Shown: positions 46,518 through 57,238, counted from the stretch's first letter. The stretch: DNA of 64,000 nt from Streptacidiphilus sp. ASG 303 (GCF_020991365.1 NZ_JAJLRA010000014.1:1-64000), one strand, 5' to 3'. The notes: a model not told the origin generated them from the sequence alone. Translations and numbers: made by a program.

Positions 46518-46943
46518 TCAGCCCCCGAGGAAGGAGAGGCGGACGGTGCGGCGCGGGTTGTCGCGGTTGGTGTCGACCAGCACGACGGACTGCCAGGTGC
46601 CCAGCGCCAGACGGCCCTCCACCACGGGCAGCGTGGCGTGCGGGGGGACGAGGGCGGGCAGGACGTGGTCGCGGCCGTGCCCGGCGCTGCCGTGGCGGTG
46701 GCGCCACCGGTCGTCGGCGGGCAGCAGGTCCCGGAGGGCGGCCAGCAGGTCGTCGTCGCTGCCCGCGCCCGTCTCGATGACCGCGATCCCGGCGGTGGCG
46801 TGGGGGACGAAGACGTTCAGCAGGCCGTCGCGGCCGCCGGCGGTCTCGTCGAGGAAGGCGGCGCAGCGGTCGGTGATGTCCACCGCCGCCTCCCGGGAGC
46901 CGGTGGTGAGGTCGAAGGCGCGGGTGAGGAAGGTGTCGGCCAT
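46518..46943 (-). CDS. yjbQ: YjbQ family protein (UPF0047)
   Basis: 141 residues, typical family length. The sequence runs from MADTFLTRAFDLTTGSREAAVDIT through NVFVPHATAGIAVIETG and the acidic/His-rich YRHRHGSAGH-like WRHRHGSAGHGRDHVLPALVPPH to GTWQSVVLVDTNRDNPRRTVRLSFLGG. These conserved His/Asp residues likely bind a metal. Some members have weak thiamin-phosphate-synthase activity, but the physiological role is unknown. A decayed partial copy of this gene lies at 38861-38993. A tandem 15-bp array lies upstream. Confidence 0.92.
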   Translation of the reverse strand: MADTFLTRAFDLTTGSREAAVDITDRCAAFLDETAGGRDGLLNVFVPHATAGIAVIETGAGSDDDLLAALRDLLPADDRWRHRHGSAGHGRDHVLPALVPPHATLPVVEGRLALGTWQSVVLVDTNRDNPRRTVRLSFLGG

Positions 46944-47005
46944 GGACCCATCGTGCCGGTCCGGGGCCGCCGGTGCGGCACGCCCCGCGGGTCCGGGCGC
47001 GCCGC

Positions 47006-47107
47006 GGTGCGGTGCGGGTCGGTGCGGTGCGGGTCGGTGCCGTGCGGGTCGGTGCCGTGCGGGTCGGTGCCGTGCGGGTCGGTGCCGTGCGGGTCGGTGC
47101 CGTGCGG
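47006..47107. repeat. Tandem array: 15-bp repeats upstream of yjbQ
   Basis: Six full copies and a 12-bp partial copy of GGTGCCGTGCGGGTC (the first two have GGTGCGG). Lies 63 bp upstream of the yjbQ start and just below the terminator of the next gene. Confidence 0.95.
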
Positions 47108-47117
47108 CCGTCGGGCC

Positions 47118-47157
47118 CGGCCGGACGCCCGACCCGTCGCGGGAGGGCGTCCGGCCG
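47118..47157 (-). terminator. Terminator of the gene beside splB
   Basis: A perfect 13-bp outer stem (CGGCCGGACGCCC 47118-47130 / complement 47145-47157) with an inner CCCG-TCG-CGGG stem, 13 nt past the stop codon at 47171. Confidence 0.85.
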
Positions 47158-47170
47158 TTGCTGCGGCGGG

Positions 47171-47668
47171 TCAGGCGCCCGGCGCGGCCTCGTGGCCGGG
47201 GTGCCCGGCGGTGCGGCGGCGCTGCTTCATCTCGGCCTCGTACACGTGCCGCCGTCCGCCGACGAGCTCCTGACGGGTCCTCTCCTCCAGTTCGCGGAAG
47301 AGGGCGTAGTACCCGTCGTCGAACTCCTCGACGACCTGGAAGGTCCACCGCCCCTGGAGGACGTTGCGGCCCACGAGGCGTTCGCGCACCTCGGCGGCGA
47401 GGCGGTCGCGGCCCAGCGCCTCCAGGGAGGCCACCACGTCGTCGAGCATCGCGTCGGCCCGGCCGACGAGCTGGTGGAAGTCGTACAGGGCCCCGCGGGC
47501 CCGCTCCAGCCTCTCCAGCGCCTCCGAGAAGCGGCCGGCGGCCTCCACGGCGGCGTCGGGGGTGCCGGGCGGGCGGCTGTGCGCGGCGTCCACGGACGCC
47601 GCGCCGCCCGCGCCCGCCGCGCCCCCCGCCGTTCCGTCCACCGCCGCCGTCCCGTCCCGCTGGTCCAC
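47171..47668 (-). CDS. Uncharacterised protein divergent from spore photoproduct lyase
   Basis: 165 residues from GTG 47668, supported by GGGAGG 4 nt upstream. An N-terminal Ala/Gly/Asp segment is followed from about residue 45 by a predominantly helical, charged domain: FSEALERLERARGALYDFHQLVGRADAMLDDVVASLEALG, LAAEVRERLVGRNVLQGRWTFQVVEEFDDGYYALFRELEERTRQEL, then GGRRHVYEAEMKQRRR. The WTFQVVEEFDDGYY block looks conserved. I do not recognise a named family. No membrane or signal segment. Its divergent pairing with splB suggests a possible link to spore DNA repair, unproven. Confidence 0.8.
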   Translation of the reverse strand: MDQRDGTAAVDGTAGGAAGAGGAASVDAAHSRPPGTPDAAVEAAGRFSEALERLERARGALYDFHQLVGRADAMLDDVVASLEALGRDRLAAEVRERLVGRNVLQGRWTFQVVEEFDDGYYALFRELEERTRQELVGGRRHVYEAEMKQRRRTAGHPGHEAAPGA

Positions 47669-47932
47669 GCCGCCTCCCGGTCGTCGCCGGGCGCGCCTCC
47701 GCACGCCCTGCCGTTCCCTGTCCTGCCGTGCCCGGCCCCGGCGCGCCGCGTCCTGCCGTCCGCGTCCTGCCGCCGTCCGCCGTGCGGCCGCGGGCACGCC
47801 CGGCGGGTCCGCGCCGGCCCGTGCACCGCCTACCCCGGATCCGGGCCCGTGCCCCGGCCCGGCGCTGCCGCCATCCGTACGGGCCGGCCGCTAGGCTGAC
47901 CGGCGGTACCGCCCCGCACCACCGGAGCCCGC

Positions 47933-49138
47933 ATGCGACCCCAGTCCGAGGACCCCCGGTCCGACGGCCCGCGCTCCGGAGTCCGCCGGCCCGACGGCCC
48001 GGGCCCCGAGCCCGAGGGCCTCTTCCCGCTGGAGGACGTGCTGCCCGCCCCCGCGGGCGGCCACCGCGCCCCGGCCGCCGCGGCCCGCCTGTTCGACGTG
48101 CGGGAGGTCTACGCGGAGCCGGAGGCCGCCGCCTCGCCGCGCGGCCGCCAGGTGCTGGCGCGGTTCCCGGGGGCCCGGCTGGTGGAGGTGGACTCGCACT
48201 GGCGGATCCCCCGCCTGCACGGCAACGAGGGCAACGTCGAGCGCTGGGTGCGGGTGAAGACGGAGACGCTGGTGCTGGGCGTCCGCAAGACGCTCACCAC
48301 CCGGCCCAACGGCCGCTCCGCGGACTGGATCGCGCCCGGCGCCTCCAACGGCTGCGCCATGGCGTGCGCGTACTGCTACGTCCCGCGCCGCAAGGGGTAC
48401 GCCAACCCGGTCACCGTCTTCACCAACATCGACCGGATCGTCGCCCACCTCGACCGGCACGTCGCCCGCCAGGGCCCCAAGCCCGAGCCCAACCAGTGCG
48501 ACCCGGACGCCTGGGTGTACGACGTCGGCGAGAACGGCGACTGCTCGGTCGACGCGCTGATCTGCGACAACACCGCCGACCTGGTGCGGGCCTTCCGCGG
48601 CTGGCCGACGGCCAAGGCGTCCTTCGCGACCAAGTTCGTCAACCGGGACCTGCTGGACCTCGACCCCCGCGGCCGGACCCGGATCCGCTTCTCGGTGATG
48701 CCGCCGGAGGACTCCCGGCTGCTCGACGTGCGCACCAGCCCGGTGGCCGAGCGGATCGCCGCGGCCGGGGACTTCCTGGAGGCCGGGTACGAGGTCCACT
48801 TCAACCTCTCGCCGGTGGTGCTGCGGCCCGGCTGGGAGGACGCCTGGGCGGACCTGCTGCGCCGGATGGACGACGTGCTCCCGGCCGCCGTCAAGGCGCA
48901 GGCCGCCGCCGAGGTCATCCTGCTGACCCACAACCGCGAGCTGCACGAGGTGAACCTGGGCTGGCACCCGCGCGCCGAGGAGGTGCTGTGGCGGCCGGGG
49001 CTCCAGGAGGGCAAGCGCTCGGAGAACGGCGCGTGGAACGTCCGCTACCGCGCCGGGGTGAAGGGCCCGGCGGTGCAGCGGATGCGGGAGCTGGTGGCCG
49101 CCCACGCGCCCTGGCTCACCGTCCGCTACGCCTTCTGA
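47933..49138 (+). CDS. splB: Spore photoproduct lyase family radical SAM protein
   Basis: 401 residues. The radical-SAM 4Fe-4S motif is C141-C145-C148 in NGCAMACAYCYVPRRKG. Other blocks are FTNIDRIVAHLDRHVARQGPKPEPNQCDPDAWVYDVGENGDCSVDALI in parts, FATKFVNRDL and RIRFSVMPP, and a C-terminal ILLTHNRELHEVNLGWHPRAEEVLWRPGLQ. Family members repair the spore photoproduct thymine dimer in spore DNA; the actinobacterial branch is less studied. TAGGCT (47892-47897) is a likely -10 and GGAG lies 5 nt before ATG 47933. Suits a spore-forming host. Confidence 0.9.
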   Translation: MRPQSEDPRSDGPRSGVRRPDGPGPEPEGLFPLEDVLPAPAGGHRAPAAAARLFDVREVYAEPEAAASPRGRQVLARFPGARLVEVDSHWRIPRLHGNEGNVERWVRVKTETLVLGVRKTLTTRPNGRSADWIAPGASNGCAMACAYCYVPRRKGYANPVTVFTNIDRIVAHLDRHVARQGPKPEPNQCDPDAWVYDVGENGDCSVDALICDNTADLVRAFRGWPTAKASFATKFVNRDLLDLDPRGRTRIRFSVMPPEDSRLLDVRTSPVAERIAAAGDFLEAGYEVHFNLSPVVLRPGWEDAWADLLRRMDDVLPAAVKAQAAAEVILLTHNRELHEVNLGWHPRAEEVLWRPGLQEGKRSENGAWNVRYRAGVKGPAVQRMRELVAAHAPWLTVRYAF

Positions 49139-49174
49139 GCCCTTCCGAGCCCTTTCCGAGTCCTTCGGGACCCT

Positions 49175-49192
49175 CCCGGGCCCGTGCCCGGG
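49175..49192. terminator. Terminator between splB and DNA ligase genes
   Basis: CCCGGGC (49175-49181), loop CCGT, GCCCGGG (49186-49192). Serves the two convergent genes. Confidence 0.75.
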
Positions 49193-49204
49193 GGCCGGGG
49201 GTGC

Positions 49205-50743
49205 CTACAGCCCCTCGGCGGCCAGCTCGCGCACCGCGGCGACGGTGTCGGCCTCCGCCGGTCCCTTGTCGTCGCGGTACCGCAGCACCCGGGCGAACCG
49301 CAGCGCCAGCCCCGCCGGGTACCGGGGGCTGCGCTGCAGGCCGTCGAAGGCGATCTCCACCACCAGCTCCGGGCGGACGTGCACCGTGGAGGCGGAGCGG
49401 TCGACCTCGCGGGCCAGCAGCTCCCGGGTCTGCCAGGCCAGCAGGTCGTCGGTGAGGCCCTTGAAGGTCTTGCCGAGCATCACCCACGGGCCCAGCCCGT
49501 CGGCCTCCCCGCCGCGCGCCGCCAGGTGGAGGTTGCTCAGCAGGCCGCGGCGGCGCCCGCTCCCCCACTCCGCGGCCGTCACCACCAGGTCGAGGGTGTG
49601 GCGGGGCTTCACCTTGATCCAGCCCGCGCCCCGGCGCCCGGCCGCGTACGGGGCGTCCGGGTCCTTGACGACCACGCCCTCGTGGCCGCGCCCCAGGGCG
49701 CCGCGGAGGAAGGCGTGCGCCTCGTCCGGGTCGCCGGTGACCGTGCGCGGCACCCGCAGTCCGGACGGCAGGGCCTGGCCGAGGGCGTCCCAGCGGCGGC
49801 CGCCGGGCAGGTCGAGCAGGTCCTCGCCGTCGCGGTGCAGCAGGTCGAAGAAGAGGACGTGGAGCGGCACCTCGGCGCACAGCCGCTCCGGGTCCTGCCG
49901 GGAGGCGGTGCGGGCGGAGGTGACCTGGAACGGGCGGGGCCGACCGTCCGGGGCGAGGGCCAGGGCCTCGCCGTCGAGGACGGCGCTGCGCAGCGGCAGG
50001 GAGGCGGCGGCCTCGACCACCTCCGGCACCCGGGCGGTGATGTCGTCCAGGCTGCGGGTGAAGACCGCCACGTCGTCCCCGTCGCGGTGCACCTGCACCC
50101 GGATGCCGTCGAGCTTCCACTCCAGGGCCGCGGGGCTGATCCGCTCCAGGGCGGCGGCGACGTCGGGCGCGGAGGCGGCGAGCATCGGCCGCACCGGACG
50201 GCCGACCTCCAGGCCGAAGGCGCGCAGCGCGGGGGCGCCGCCGGTGAGGGCGGCCTCGGCGACGGCCCGTGCCGAACCGCGGAACATGAGCGCCCTGCGC
50301 ACGTCGGCCGCCGGTACGTCCGCCGCCTTCGCGACGGCGTCGCCCACCACGGCGTCCAGCGCGCCCTGGCGCAGCTCGCCGACCAGGGCGCCCGTGAGGA
50401 GGCGCTGCTCCTCGGCGGTGGCGCGGCCGAGGAGGGCGTGGAGCAGGCGGCGGCGCTCGGCCTGGGCGCCCGCGCCGTGCACGGCGGCGAGGACGGCCAA
50501 GGCGTCCTCGGTCTCGCGGACGCCGAGGGAGGGGCGGTCCGCCGGGGGCGGGAGGTCCCGCAGGGCGGCCGGGCCGACCCCGATCCGCTGCCGCCGGGAC
50601 TCGCCCGACAGCAGCGCCACCGCGGCGGGGGCCTCCTCCGGGCCCAGCTCGCGCAGGCAGGCGGCGAGCAGGGCGGTCTTGGCGTTGCGGGCCGGCTCCT
50701 CGGCGGCGGCGCGGGAGGCGAGGGCCAGGCGGTGCAGGAGCAT
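49205..50743 (-). CDS. ATP-dependent DNA ligase (LigB-type)
   Basis: 512 residues, the size of mycobacterial LigB. N-terminal helical DNA-binding region (about 1-190), then the nucleotidyltransferase domain with the adenylated lysine K210 in EWKLDGIRVQVHRDG, RSLDDITARVPEVVE, VLDGEALAL, VPLHVLFFDLLHRDG, EGVVVKDPDAPYAAGRRGAGWIKVKP, then an OB-fold (DLVVTAAEWGSGRRRG to PELVVEIAFDGLQRSPRYPAGLALRFARVLRYRDDKG in parts). It seals nicks using ATP in repair, in addition to the essential NAD ligase. GGAG lies 8 nt before the ATG. No Ku or primase genes adjoin. Confidence 0.95.
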   Translation of the reverse strand: MLLHRLALASRAAAEEPARNAKTALLAACLRELGPEEAPAAVALLSGESRRQRIGVGPAALRDLPPPADRPSLGVRETEDALAVLAAVHGAGAQAERRRLLHALLGRATAEEQRLLTGALVGELRQGALDAVVGDAVAKAADVPAADVRRALMFRGSARAVAEAALTGGAPALRAFGLEVGRPVRPMLAASAPDVAAALERISPAALEWKLDGIRVQVHRDGDDVAVFTRSLDDITARVPEVVEAAASLPLRSAVLDGEALALAPDGRPRPFQVTSARTASRQDPERLCAEVPLHVLFFDLLHRDGEDLLDLPGGRRWDALGQALPSGLRVPRTVTGDPDEAHAFLRGALGRGHEGVVVKDPDAPYAAGRRGAGWIKVKPRHTLDLVVTAAEWGSGRRRGLLSNLHLAARGGEADGLGPWVMLGKTFKGLTDDLLAWQTRELLAREVDRSASTVHVRPELVVEIAFDGLQRSPRYPAGLALRFARVLRYRDDKGPAEADTVAAVRELAAEGL

Positions 50744-51009
50744 GCGCGGGTCTCCGGGACGGGGCGGGGCGCCGCCGGGGACCCGGCGGACCTGCCCGGA
50801 TCCCTACCCGGCCGGGGGGCGCGGCCACCACCGGGGCCGCCGCGCCACCCGGCGGGCGGGGCGGGGGGCCGGGGACGTGTCCGCGGGGGTGGGCTCGGGG
50901 GTCTGCGGGGGGCCTGCGGGTCTGCGGAGGGTGGGGCCTGCGGGTCCGCGGGGCCGGTGTCCCAGGGCGCGGAGCCCCGGACGGGCGGCTGAGGGCGGGA
51001 CCGGGGCAG

Positions 51010-52473
51010 TCAGCGGGGGCCGTGGCCGCGGACACCGACGGGGCCGCCGCCCGGGCCCGGGCGCACTCCCCCGCCGTGCCCCTCGGCCCCGCCCTTCGGC
51101 CTGCCCTCCCCCTTCGGCCTGCCCTTCCCGTGCCCCTTGCCCCCGCCGCCCTTGCCCTCCCCCTTCGGCTTGCCCTTCCCGTGCCCCTTGCCCCCGCCGC
51201 CCTTGCCCTCCCCCTCCCCCTTGCCCTCGGCACCCTTGGCCTTGCCCTCGGCGCCCTTGGCCTTGCCGCCGCCCTTCTGGCGGGCATGGCCCTTGGCCGC
51301 GCCGGAGGCCGCGGCCTTGGAGGCCGTACGGGCCGCCGCGGGGGCTCCGGGGCGGATCCGGGCGGACACGGGGGCGACGCCCCCGGGGGCGGAGGTGCGG
51401 AGGGCCGGGGTGCGGGGAGCGGCGGTCCGGGCGGGTCCGGACCCGTGGGCGGCGGGCGCGGACGGCCCGCCGGCCGCCGGGGCGGAGGGCCCGCCCGGAG
51501 CGGACGCCCGGTCCGCACCGCCGGAGGCCGCCAGGGTGGCGCCCCCGCAGGCGAGTCCGGCGCAGGCGAGCCCGGCGGCGACGGCGAGCACGGGGCGCCG
51601 GTGCGGGCGGCGGGGGGCGGGGACGGCGGCCTCCGCCTCGGCCGTACCGGCCTCGTCGAGCAGGAGGCCGCAGGTCCGGGCGTCGGGGCGGTCCTCGGGC
51701 CGCTCGGCGGTCATCCGGCGCAGGAGGGTGGGGAGCCGGGCCTCGCCGCCGGGGACGGCCGGGGAGCGGTGGAGGCGCGCGACGGCGGACTCCATCGGCG
51801 GCCCGGGGTACTCCCGGCGGCCCGTCAGGCACTCCAGCAGCAGCAGCCCGAGGGCGTAGACGTCGGAGGCCGGGCAGGCCCCGAGGCCGCGCACCTGCTC
51901 GGGGGCGAGGTAGGCGGCGGTGCCGACCACCTTGTTGGTGGCGGTCATGCCGCCGCCGTCGACCAGGCGGGAGACGCCGAAGTCGGCGAGGCGGGGGGAG
52001 CCCTCCCGGTCGACGAGGACGTTGGCGGGCTTGACGTCGCGGTGGACGACCCCCCGGGCGTGGACGTGCGCGAGGGCGCGGGCCAGGGCGGCGCCGAAGG
52101 GCGCCACGTCGGCGGGCGGCAGCGGACCGTCGCGCAGCACGTCCCGCAGGGAGCGGCCCTCGACGAGTTCCAGGGCGAGGTGGGACCGGCCGTCGCAGTG
52201 CCCGTAGTCGTAGACCGTCACCAGGCCGGGGTGGTCGAGGCGGGCGAGGAGCCGTGCCTCGCCGGCGAACCGGGCGCCGGCCTCGGGACCGCACTCGGGG
52301 CGGAAGACCTTCAGGGCGACGGGGCGGCCCAGCCGCTCGTCGACGGCCCGGTGGACGTCGGCGGTGGCGCCGCTGCCGAGGAGCCCCTGGAGCCGGTAGC
52401 GGCCGGCGTAGGGGGCGGGCGGGAGACCGGCGGTGGGGGCCTGGGTCTGCGCCTCCTCGGTCTGGGCCGTCAT
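51010..52473 (-). CDS. Membrane Ser/Thr protein kinase with Lys/Gly-rich tail
   Basis: About 487 residues (start ATG 52473 or GTG 52476). Kinase domain about 25-285: GLLGSGATADVHRA, VALKVF (Lys), VHRDVKPANVLV (catalytic loop), LADFGVSRL, VVGTAAYLAPEQVRG. One transmembrane helix (RPVLAVAAGLACAGLACGGATLAASGG) separates it from an external Ala/Pro/Ser region and a final stretch of about 90 residues rich in Lys, Gly and Glu (KGAEGKAKGAEGKGEGEGK). No PASTA repeats, so ligand sensing would be atypical. A 51-bp DNA repeat encodes part of the tail. Confidence 0.92.
   Translation of the reverse strand: MTAQTEEAQTQAPTAGLPPAPYAGRYRLQGLLGSGATADVHRAVDERLGRPVALKVFRPECGPEAGARFAGEARLLARLDHPGLVTVYDYGHCDGRSHLALELVEGRSLRDVLRDGPLPPADVAPFGAALARALAHVHARGVVHRDVKPANVLVDREGSPRLADFGVSRLVDGGGMTATNKVVGTAAYLAPEQVRGLGACPASDVYALGLLLLECLTGRREYPGPPMESAVARLHRSPAVPGGEARLPTLLRRMTAERPEDRPDARTCGLLLDEAGTAEAEAAVPAPRRPHRRPVLAVAAGLACAGLACGGATLAASGGADRASAPGGPSAPAAGGPSAPAAHGSGPARTAAPRTPALRTSAPGGVAPVSARIRPGAPAAARTASKAAASGAAKGHARQKGGGKAKGAEGKAKGAEGKGEGEGKGGGGKGHGKGKPKGEGKGGGGKGHGKGRPKGEGRPKGGAEGHGGGVRPGPGGGPVGVRGHGPR
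51111..51211. repeat. 51-bp tandem duplication in kinase tail
   Basis: Two near-identical 51-bp units encode 17-residue repeats (GKGGGGKGHGKGRPKGE and a KP variant). In-frame, so copy number can vary without frameshift. Confidence 0.85.
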
Positions 52474-52485
52474 CACGGGGTCCTC

Positions 52486-52525
52486 TCTGCCGGGGTCTGC
52501 CGGGTTCTGCGGGAGTCTGCCGGGG
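52486..52525. repeat. Four 10-bp repeats just upstream of the kinase gene
   Basis: TCTGCCGGGG, TCTGCCGGGT, TCTGCGGGAG, TCTGCCGGGG in tandem, ending 10 bp before the kinase start, i.e. in its promoter or leader. Confidence 0.85.
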
Positions 52526-52594
52526 CCGGATGAACAACCGGTGGGAGTCGCGGGCCCGCATGCCTCGGCGGTGCCCCGCTCCCCTACCCCGGTC

Positions 52595-52627
52595 CGGCGG
52601 CGGCATCCCGCCGGGATGCCGCCGCCG
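52595..52627 (-). terminator. Terminator of glgC
   Basis: A perfect 15-bp stem (CGGCGGCGGCATCCC 52595-52609 / complement 52613-52627) with a 3-nt loop, 45 nt after the glgC stop. Confidence 0.88.
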
Positions 52628-52671
52628 CGGCGGACGGCCGGAACCCGGCCCCCGGCCGTCCCCGCCCGCGG

Positions 52672-53889
52672 TCAGTCGACCCGCTGCCCCTTGGCGAGGG
52701 CCACCACGCCGGCCGCCGAGACGGTGTAGAGCTCGCGGTCGCGCTGGGGGTTGACGCCGATGGTGGCGCCGGGCGGCACGACGACGTTCTTGTCGAGGAT
52801 CGCCCGGCGGACCACCGCGCCGCGGCCGATCCGCACCCCGTCCAGCAGCACCGAGCCCTGGACGACGGCGCCCTCCTCGACGACGACGCCCGGTGAGAGC
52901 ACCGACTGGGTGACCTGCCCGCTGACGATGCACCCGGCGCTGACCATGGACTCGCTTGCGATGCCGCCCGCGACGAACTTGGCGGGCGGCAGCTGCGCGG
53001 GGTGGGTGAAGATCGGCCACTGCCGGTTGTACAGGTTGAAGACGGGGTGGATCGAGATGAGGTCCAGGTGGGCCTCGTAGTAGGAGTCCAGGGTGCCGAC
53101 GTCCCGCCAGTAGCCGTGGTCGCGCTCGGTCTCGCCGGGCACGTGGTTGTCGTCGAAGTCGTACACCATCGCCTGCCCGCTGCCGGCGAGCATCGGCATG
53201 ATGTCGCCGCCCATGTCGTGGCGGGAGGAGGGGTTCTCGGCGTCGCGCTGCAGGGCGTCGACGAGGACCTTGGTGGAGAAGACGTAGTTGCCCATGGAGG
53301 CGAACACCCGGCCGGGGTCGCCGGGCAGGCCGGGCGGGTCGGCGGGCTTCTCCAGGAAGTCGGAGACGCGCCGCCCGTCGGAGGCGGTGGAGATCACGCC
53401 GAAGGCGGACGCCTGCTCGCGCGGCACCCTGATCCCGGCGACGGTGACGCCCGCGCCGGACTCGATGTGGGCCTGCAGCATCTGCTGCGGGTCCATGCGG
53501 TAGACGTGGTCGGCGCCGAACACCACGATGTGGTCGGGCTGCTCGTCGTGGACGAGGTTGAGCGACTGGTAGATGGCGTCGGCGCTGCCCAGGTACCAGC
53601 GGGGGCCGAGGCGCTGCTGCGCGGGCACGGGGGTGACGTAGTCGCCGGTGAGGCCGGAGAGCCGCCAGGTGGTGGCCAGGTGGCGGTCGAGCGAGGACGA
53701 CTTGTACTGGGTGAGGACGCAGATGCGGGTGATGCCGCCGTTGACGAGGTTGGAGAGGACGAAGTCCACGAGCCGGTAGGCGCCGCCGAAGGGCACGGCG
53801 GGTTTGGCGCGGGCGGCGGTCAGCGGCATCAGCCGCTTGCCCTCCCCGCCCGCGAGTACGACGCCCAGCACCGATGGTCCACCGCGCAT
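52672..53889 (-). CDS. glgC: Glucose-1-phosphate adenylyltransferase
   Basis: 405 residues. It makes ADP-glucose from ATP and glucose-1-phosphate, the committed step to glycogen. Motifs: [34 protein letters not shown] (nucleotide loop), [57 protein letters not shown] left-handed beta-helix of hexapeptides follows to the C-terminus. GGAG lies 7 nt before ATG 53889. It is separated from glgA by 130 bp including a strong hairpin, so it probably has its own promoter. Confidence 0.97.
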   Translation of the reverse strand: MRGGPSVLGVVLAGGEGKRLMPLTAARAKPAVPFGGAYRLVDFVLSNLVNGGITRICVLTQYKSSSLDRHLATTWRLSGLTGDYVTPVPAQQRLGPRWYLGSADAIYQSLNLVHDEQPDHIVVFGADHVYRMDPQQMLQAHIESGAGVTVAGIRVPREQASAFGVISTASDGRRVSDFLEKPADPPGLPGDPGRVFASMGNYVFSTKVLVDALQRDAENPSSRHDMGGDIMPMLAGSGQAMVYDFDDNHVPGETERDHGYWRDVGTLDSYYEAHLDLISIHPVFNLYNRQWPIFTHPAQLPPAKFVAGGIASESMVSAGCIVSGQVTQSVLSPGVVVEEGAVVQGSVLLDGVRIGRGAVVRRAILDKNVVVPPGATIGVNPQRDRELYTVSAAGVVALAKGQRVD

Positions 53890-53973
53890 CCTGCGCTCCT
53901 TCCCGCCCTGCGCCGCACCGATGCGTGCGGCGCCTTCCCGCGCCGTGCCGCGGCGTTCCGTGCCGCGCCGCGG

Positions 53974-54010
53974 CGGACCCGGGGCCGGTTCCGGTACCGC
54001 CCCGGGTCCG
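53974..54010 (-). terminator. Terminator of glgA
   Basis: A perfect 12-bp stem (CGGACCCGGGGC 53974-53985 / complement 53999-54010), 9 nt past the glgA stop, between glgA and glgC on the same strand. Confidence 0.8.
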
Positions 54011-54019
54011 TCGGCGGCC

Positions 54020-55263
54020 TCAGCGCCCGGCCAGCAGCTCCTCGTAGAGCGCGACCGTGCGCCGGGCCACCGCGTCCCAGCCGAACTCCTCCTCCGCGCG
54101 GCGCCGCCCCTCGGCGCCCATGGCCGCCGCCCGCTCCGGGTCGCCGACCAGGGCGTTGACGGAGGCGGCGAGCCCGGCCTCGAACCCGGCCGGGTCGTCC
54201 TCCCGGCAGGGCACGAGCAGGCCGGTGCGCCCGTGGTCGACCACCTCGGGGATGCCGCCGACGTCGGAGGCGACGACGGCGGTGCCGCACGCCATGGCCT
54301 CCAGGTTGACGATGCCGAGCGGCTCGTAGACCGAGGGGCAGGCGAAGACGGTGGCGTGGGTGAGGAGCTGGACGACGTCCTCGCGGGGCAGCATCTCGGG
54401 GATCCAGAAGACGCCCTCGCGCTGCTGCCGCAGCTCCGTGACCAGGTCGTGGAACTCGTCGCCGAGCGCCTCGGTGTCGGGCGCGCCCGCGCAGAGCACC
54501 AGCTGCACGCCGGGCTCGAAGGCGCGGGCGGCGCGCAGCAGGTGGGGCACGCCCTTCTGCCGGGTGATGCGGCCGACGAAGACCACGGTGGGGCGGCCGG
54601 GGTCGATGCCGTGCCGCCGCAGCACGCCGGTGTCCGGGTCGGGCCGGTACAGGCCGGTGTCGATGCCGTTGTGGACGACGTGCACCCGGGCCGGGTCCAG
54701 CGCCGGGTAGCAGTCCAGCAGGTCCCGCCGCATGCCGTGGGAGACGGCGACGACGGCGTCGGCGGCCTCCACGGCGGTGCGCTCGGCCCACGAGGAGAGG
54801 GCGTAGCCGCCGCCGAGCTGCTCGGCCTTCCAGGGCCGCAGCGGCTCCAGCGAGTGGGCGGTCACCACGTGGGGGACGCCGTGCAGGAGCTTGGCGAGGT
54901 GCCCGGCCAGGTTGGTGTACCAGGTGTGGCTGTGGACCAGGTCGCGGCCGGCGACGGCGTCCGCCATGGCCAGGTCGACGCCGAAGGTGCGCAGGGCGGT
55001 GTCGGCGGCGGCGAGGTCGGCGGGCACCGGGTGGCGGTGGACGCCCTCGCGGGCGGCGCGGTGGACGGCGTGGCCGTCCTGCCCGGCGACGGCCCAGCAG
55101 TGGACCTCCAGGTCGGTGAGGCGCCGCAGCTCGCGGGCGAGGAACTCGGCGTGGACCCCGGCGCCGCCGTAGACGTCCGGCGGGTACTCGCGGGTCAGCA
55201 GGGCGACCCGCGGGCGCCGGGCGGCGCCGCCGCGGGCCCCCTCGGCGCTCCCCCCGGCGGCCG

Positions 55264-55267
<4 letters not shown>
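54020..55267 (-). CDS. glgA: GT4 glycogen synthase (GlgA) or maltose-1-phosphate synthase (GlgM)
   Basis: 415 residues. A GT-B fold with N-terminal [39 protein letters not shown], and a C-terminal donor-binding half with [56 protein letters not shown]. It uses ADP-glucose. Mycobacterial close relatives (GlgM) form maltose-1-phosphate rather than elongating glycogen, and sequence reading alone cannot separate the two. Its ATG overlaps the pgm stop (ATGA), so it is translationally coupled to pgm. Ends at its own terminator before glgC. Confidence 0.9.
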
Positions 55268-56910
<1,643 letters not shown>

Positions 56911-57184
56911 CGTGTCTCCTCGCTCGGGGTCCCCGGGGGGCCGTCCGTCACTGGCACCTGCCCGGCGGTCGCGGCCGGTACGCGGCCGGGGCACCGGGCC
57001 GCGGCGTGGGGCCGGGGCACCGGGCCGCGGCGCGGGGCGGCCCGCGCCGTGATCCATGCCCAGCCCGGGGAGGATCGACTCCTGCGGGGGGCCGCTTTGC
57101 CGCGGAAGGCGGTCCCGGGCGCGCCGCGGGGGCCAGGTGCGGCGCGGAGGGGGCGTGTGCAGCGCCTCAGGGGCGCGCACAGGA
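56911..57184 (-). repeat. Gene-free region with a 23-bp direct repeat, upstream of pgm
   Basis: No gene. Two identical 23-bp copies (56984-57006 and 57010-57032, period 26 bp) lie about 75-120 bp upstream of pgm. No promoter could be read with confidence. Confidence 0.7.
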
Positions 57185-57226
57185 CGGCGAGGGCCCGGCG
57201 GACGGGTGTCCGCCGGGCCCTCGCCG
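57185..57226 (-). terminator. Very strong terminator after the small gene at 57.2 kb
   Basis: A perfect 19-bp stem (57185-57203 / 57208-57226) with a GGGT loop, 12 nt past the stop codon at 57239. The longest perfect hairpin I found in the window. Confidence 0.9.
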
Positions 57227-57238
57227 AGGTGCGGGGAG

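Noticed and set aside
46973-47899. 308-residue plus-strand frame over the 15-bp array
   Set aside because: Repeat-derived VRVGAVRVGA sequence and antisense of the helical gene at 47171-47668.
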